This document shows, one piece after another, positions 4,934 through 8,002 of a stretch of 8,002 nt of DNA (position 1 is the stretch's first letter; each line of letters begins with the position of its first letter). The DNA is from Oligosphaeraceae bacterium. GTDB taxonomy: Bacteria > Verrucomicrobiota > Lentisphaeria > Oligosphaerales > Oligosphaeraceae. Location of the stretch: the NCBI GenBank assembly GCA_012515455.1, contig JAAYYJ010000017.1:1-8002 (forward strand), read 5' to 3'. The position numbers were made by a program, and so were the translations under genes. The notes beneath the pieces are model-generated. The model saw only the letters and a list, made by a program, of their open reading frames with translations, was not told the DNA's origin and did not search any database.

Positions 4934-7717
4934 TTAGAAGTACTCCAGGGCCTCAATGGGCTTCGTCTGGCTGGACACCGGCTTGCCGTTCTGGTCCAGC
5001 ACGTTTACCTCCAGCTGATAATGCCCGGCTGGGAGACGGTCCTGTGGCAGTTGCAGCATTGGCTGGCGCTGGTCTGCCTGCAGGAGCAGGTCAGTGCTGG
5101 TGATTGTTTTGCCCTGGCCGTCTTTCAGGCTGGCCTGCAGGGTGAACTGCGGCCCCGGGCGGCCCATCAGCCGTACCGGCACGGAGATTTTTTTGGCTGG
5201 CAGGAAGATTCCTCCCGCACAGTCGATGCTTTCTATAACCGGGTGTTTGTTGCGCAGGAAGGCGATTTCATAGAGGTCGAAGATCAGATTCGTGCCGTGT
5301 TTGTAATGAGATTCTGAGACCACGAATTGCATGTGAGCCAGAGACAAGTTCTCCCCTGCCAGGCCAGCCAGCATCTCCCGGATCGGGATGATTTTGGTCA
5401 GCCAGAGCTGCTGCTCGCCACCGAGGTCGACCCGGAAATCCTTGCTGGGCGGAGCGCTGTCCGCGCTGGGATGCAGACGGAAGTTGATGGTGATCGGGGT
5501 GTTGTCATCATCTACTTCGTTGCGGTTGGAGTCGATGCGGATTTTTAAGGCCAGATAATCATAATCCTGCATGATGATTTCCCCAGCCGGGAAAGTCTTG
5601 CGGGTGCGCGGCCAGCCGACTGGATAATTGCCGGGCTCGCCGCCGCCATCAACCTTGTGGTCAACCAGGAAATTCAAGCGCTGGAAGCGCCCGGGGAGCT
5701 GCTCCTCGCCGGAGGGCAGGATGCTGGCGGTCACTTCGCTGTTCTGGGCGACCCAGCCGGAAAAATCATCCTTGCCCAGAGTCAGTTTTTCGACCTCGGG
5801 GCTACTGAAGATGTCTCCGGCCGGTTCTGACGATCCGGTGGAGGTGGTGCGGGCCAGTACCGAAGGTGACACTACAGTGCTGTTCACAGCAGGGAATTTA
5901 CGCAAGGCCGAAATCAATCCGGCCATTTTCCAGCGGTAAAAATCGAATTGACTGTCATTCCAAACATTGTAGCCCAGATACTTCTGTTGGACCTCGATAT
6001 TGTCCCAAATATCCTGGATCAGCGTCTCTGCATGGCTAAGCAGCTCCTGGCAGCCTCTAGCGGTGCAGCCTCGACGTTCTAGCAGCGTCTGTTGTAGAGT
6101 ATACAGGTAGCGGTAATCGTCTTTGCCCTCACGGAAGCATTCCCAGTAAATGGCCGGGATGATATTGCCTTCTTCATCCATGCGGTTGCCGCTGCCGGAG
6201 GGACGCTGCTCGAACAAATATTCGAATTGCTTGCCGCGGGTGGTGACCCAGCGCCAATGCCAGGGAATCAGGGTCTTGTAGCCGCTGCGCCAGAAGCCAA
6301 AACCGAAGGTCATACGGCCGCCTTTCTGCATCACTACCGTATCGCGCATCTCGGTAGCGTTGTGATTGGGATAGCACCAGTATTCGTATTTCTGATCGGT
6401 GCTGATCTGATCATAAGGCAAGGCGTAGGGCTGCGAGCACCAAATGTCCAGGCAATCGTACTGACGATACAGCGAGGCATCGGCGGCGGTCGGTGATTTG
6501 GTCAGATAACTGCGCAGACCACCTTGCTGCACTGCCTTCAGGATCTTGCAGACCACCTCGGCAGTTTCGCCGGAGGGCTCATCCACCGGCCCCATCACGA
6601 TCTCCGGCCAACCCAAGGACTGGTATTTTTCCCGGAAGCGTCGGACTGCGGTGCTGAAAGCTTGGTATACTTCATCGCCCTCAGGTATTACAGTTAAAGA
6701 GAAATGGCTGCCGATTTTGCCGCCGGGGACGTACTTGTAGTAGAAGGGCGAGAAACCATTGGTGACCAGAATAGGACCTTTGAAGCCCATGCTGAGCATG
6801 GTTTTGATGGTCTCGGGGTAGTTGAAGTCGAGGTCCAGACTGCCGTCAGGCCCGGGCACGGTCTTGACGTTGAAATTGGGCAGCTGATCGAGTCCGTAAT
6901 CGAGCATGGCCTGATACTCATTGCGCTTGAATTGGGCCATTTTTTCGTCGCTGACGTCGTAGAACAGGTGTGGAGCATCAGTGTAATAGGCGGTGTAGCC
7001 CCGATTGGGATCGGACAGCAGGGAAAAGTCCAGCACGTTCAGGGTGAAGGGTACTTCCGTGGCCATGCTGCTCTGGCTGGCAAAAACTTGGAAACTGCCC
7101 TGGTAAAGTCCAGGTTGCGCATCAGCGGGGACTTTGATTTTTAACCAGTAGCGCAGTGACTCACCGGCTTTGGCCTCAGCGACAGTGACCTTTTCCAGCA
7201 GTTCCGGCGTCATGCGGTAGGTCTTCTGGCGGTTCGAGGTATAGGCGGGGTTGCCGATCGGCCATTCAGTGACCAGCCGCAAATCGAGATTGCCGGTAGA
7301 TATCTCCTGTCCGGCAGAATTGCGCAAGGGCGTGAGAATGACCCGCAGCGCCTGCAGGTCCTGTAATGCATATACTGCCAAGTTCAGGGGCTCGAATTCT
7401 CCCGGAGTAGCGAAAGTCTTCAGCTGGTTGACCCGCTCGTGCGGGGCGGGAACCGACGTACGGTGAATGGCCTGGGTGATAGGCCGGCTGTAGAGAATGA
7501 ATCCGCTGGCCTGTTCGGTGGCAGTGGGCACCGGCGCCTCCCGCGCTTCACGGTAGACGTTCTCCTTGAAATCGGCTGGCGCAGGGACATGCTGGCGGGC
7601 CCGCAGCTCGGGCAGGGCGCTGATATCTGGTTTGGGAACGGTCTTGAGTTGCCCTTTGACACTGGACAGCAGAAACAGCATAACCAGCAGACCGAGGGAG
7701 TAGATATTGCAGTTCAT
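4934..7717 (-). CDS. Secreted DUF4091 / GH123-like glycosidase with C-terminal β domains
   Basis: 927 residues from the ATG at 7717-7715. This start is chosen because it opens a good signal peptide (MNCN, then a Leu-rich core ending near SSVKGQ) and has GGAGAG 9 nt upstream; a start at 7966 would bury that peptide. Residues ~95-235 form a β-sandwich lead-in ending in TLNVLDFSL, as in DUF4091/GH123 proteins. Residues ~240-550 look like the TIM barrel: VMGPVDEPSGE carries an adjacent Asp-Glu (D379, E380), the arrangement used by GH123 β-N-acetylgalactosaminidases for substrate-assisted hydrolysis; GFGFWRSGYKTLIPWHW (472-488) and WECFREGKDDYRYLY (525-539) match the conserved DUF4091 C-terminal barrel motifs. 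Residues ~640-825 resemble a jelly-roll carbohydrate-binding module, and ~826-927 an Ig-like domain. Likely acts outside the cytoplasm on amino-sugar-containing glycans; the exact substrate is unknown. It is convergent with gldA. Confidence 0.88.
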   Translation of the reverse strand: MNCNIYSLGLLVMLFLLSSVKGQLKTVPKPDISALPELRARQHVPAPADFKENVYREAREAPVPTATEQASGFILYSRPITQAIHRTSVPAPHERVNQLKTFATPGEFEPLNLAVYALQDLQALRVILTPLRNSAGQEISTGNLDLRLVTEWPIGNPAYTSNRQKTYRMTPELLEKVTVAEAKAGESLRYWLKIKVPADAQPGLYQGSFQVFASQSSMATEVPFTLNVLDFSLLSDPNRGYTAYYTDAPHLFYDVSDEKMAQFKRNEYQAMLDYGLDQLPNFNVKTVPGPDGSLDLDFNYPETIKTMLSMGFKGPILVTNGFSPFYYKYVPGGKIGSHFSLTVIPEGDEVYQAFSTAVRRFREKYQSLGWPEIVMGPVDEPSGETAEVVCKILKAVQQGGLRSYLTKSPTAADASLYRQYDCLDIWCSQPYALPYDQISTDQKYEYWCYPNHNATEMRDTVVMQKGGRMTFGFGFWRSGYKTLIPWHWRWVTTRGKQFEYLFEQRPSGSGNRMDEEGNIIPAIYWECFREGKDDYRYLYTLQQTLLERRGCTARGCQELLSHAETLIQDIWDNIEVQQKYLGYNVWNDSQFDFYRWKMAGLISALRKFPAVNSTVVSPSVLARTTSTGSSEPAGDIFSSPEVEKLTLGKDDFSGWVAQNSEVTASILPSGEEQLPGRFQRLNFLVDHKVDGGGEPGNYPVGWPRTRKTFPAGEIIMQDYDYLALKIRIDSNRNEVDDDNTPITINFRLHPSADSAPPSKDFRVDLGGEQQLWLTKIIPIREMLAGLAGENLSLAHMQFVVSESHYKHGTNLIFDLYEIAFLRNKHPVIESIDCAGGIFLPAKKISVPVRLMGRPGPQFTLQASLKDGQGKTITSTDLLLQADQRQPMLQLPQDRLPAGHYQLEVNVLDQNGKPVSSQTKPIEALEYF

Positions 7718-7726
7718 AAAATAGTT

Positions 7727-7732
7727 CTCTCC
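7727..7732 (-). promoter_or_regulatory. Ribosome binding site of the DUF4091 gene
   Basis: GGAGAG on the minus strand ends 9 nt before the ATG at 7717. It supports this start over the upstream in-frame ATG at 7966. Confidence 0.6.
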
Positions 7733-7790
7733 ATTGATATTGTCTGTTTTTGTTCTTACGGCAACGTTTGTGGGGGGTGAGCGCAGGCAC

Positions 7791-7819
7791 AGAATAAATC
7801 GTGGCCGGGACGTCCTCAA
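7791..7819 (-). promoter_or_regulatory. Candidate σ70-type promoter for the DUF4091 gene
   Basis: On the minus strand, TTGAGG (7819-7814) and TATTCT (7796-7791) are separated by exactly 17 nt, each matching 4 of 6 consensus bases. Transcription would start near 7784 and leave a ~65-nt leader before the ATG. A weaker alternative further upstream is TTGCAT with TATCTT, spaced 16 nt. Prediction by eye only. Confidence 0.35.
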
Positions 7820-7915
7820 GCAGGGCGGCAGCCTGCAACAAAGATAATCTCTGAATGCGGTAATGCAACTCCGGGAGGAGAATAATCTGCTGTATCCGCA
7901 ACCAGCCAGGGCTGG

Positions 7916-7967
7916 TGATTGTGCCGTGCGGGTGATTGCAGGCCGGCGCACTGATTGCAAGCACAAT
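7916..7967. promoter_or_regulatory. Repeated TGATTGCA sites, possible regulator binding region
   Basis: TGATTGCA occurs twice as a direct repeat (7933-7940 and 7952-7959, 19 nt start to start), and a third TGATTG lies at 7916-7921, 17 nt before the first. The group is bracketed by the inverted repeat ATTGTGC (7918-7924) and GCACAAT (7961-7967). It lies ~100-150 bp upstream of the candidate promoter, a position that would suit an activator. The rest of 7718-8002 shows no credible gene. Confidence 0.35.
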
Positions 7968-8002
7968 TAAGAAATTCTCCCCCCAATCAGGCCGCAAAAT
8001 TA

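Noticed and set aside
7718..7966. Extended N-terminus of the DUF4091 protein from an ATG at 7966
   Set aside because: The added 83 residues are Cys/Arg-rich with no domain character and would bury a good signal peptide that has its own ribosome binding site.
7548..7997. 149-codon minus-strand frame at the right end
   Set aside because: It overlaps the signal peptide and N-terminal region of the DUF4091 gene in another frame and has no recognisable features.

Overview
The window is GC-rich coding DNA with a shorter, more AT-rich and repeat-bearing gap at 3331-3802. Large secreted glycan-active-type proteins, a sulfatase relic and very long, otherwise unannotatable β-rich proteins suggest a bacterium of the Planctomycetes-Verrucomicrobia-Lentisphaerae group, perhaps a polysaccharide-degrading Lentisphaerae-like anaerobe. 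That placement is an inference from gene content; there is no rRNA or other marker here.

Layout, left to right. (1) 2-2131 (+): the 3' part of a large protein that starts outside the window. It holds the end of a probable TIM-barrel glycoside-hydrolase-like domain, a long β-rich middle and a C-terminal LamG/concanavalin-like domain. (2) 2134-2997 (+): a signal-peptide protein of unrecognised family, starting 2 nt after the first gene and so probably co-transcribed, with a possible hairpin terminator right behind it. (3) 3073-3324 (-): the last ~83 codons of a sulfatase with no catalytic part, a gene relic. (4) 3331-3802: non-coding, with a hairpin plus T-tract at the edge of the relic, then two imperfect copies of a ~102-bp tandem repeat, each with an inner inverted repeat. 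(5) 3803-4909 (+): glycerol dehydrogenase (gldA), with a strong ribosome binding site and all three metal ligands. (6) 4934-7717 (-): a 927-residue secreted DUF4091/GH123-like glycosidase, convergent with gldA and only 24 nt from it. (7) 7718-8002: its upstream region, with a candidate promoter and repeated TGATTGCA sites.

Taken together this looks like an accessory glycan-degradation neighbourhood: two exported glycosidase-like proteins, a partner of unknown function and the remains of a sulfatase, with a cytoplasmic polyol/triose dehydrogenase in between. No transporter or regulator gene lies in the window, so substrate and regulation cannot be fixed. The least explained parts are the tandem repeat with its sulfatase relic and the second, unrecognised secreted protein. 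I do not see a clearly new defence, mobile or RNA system.
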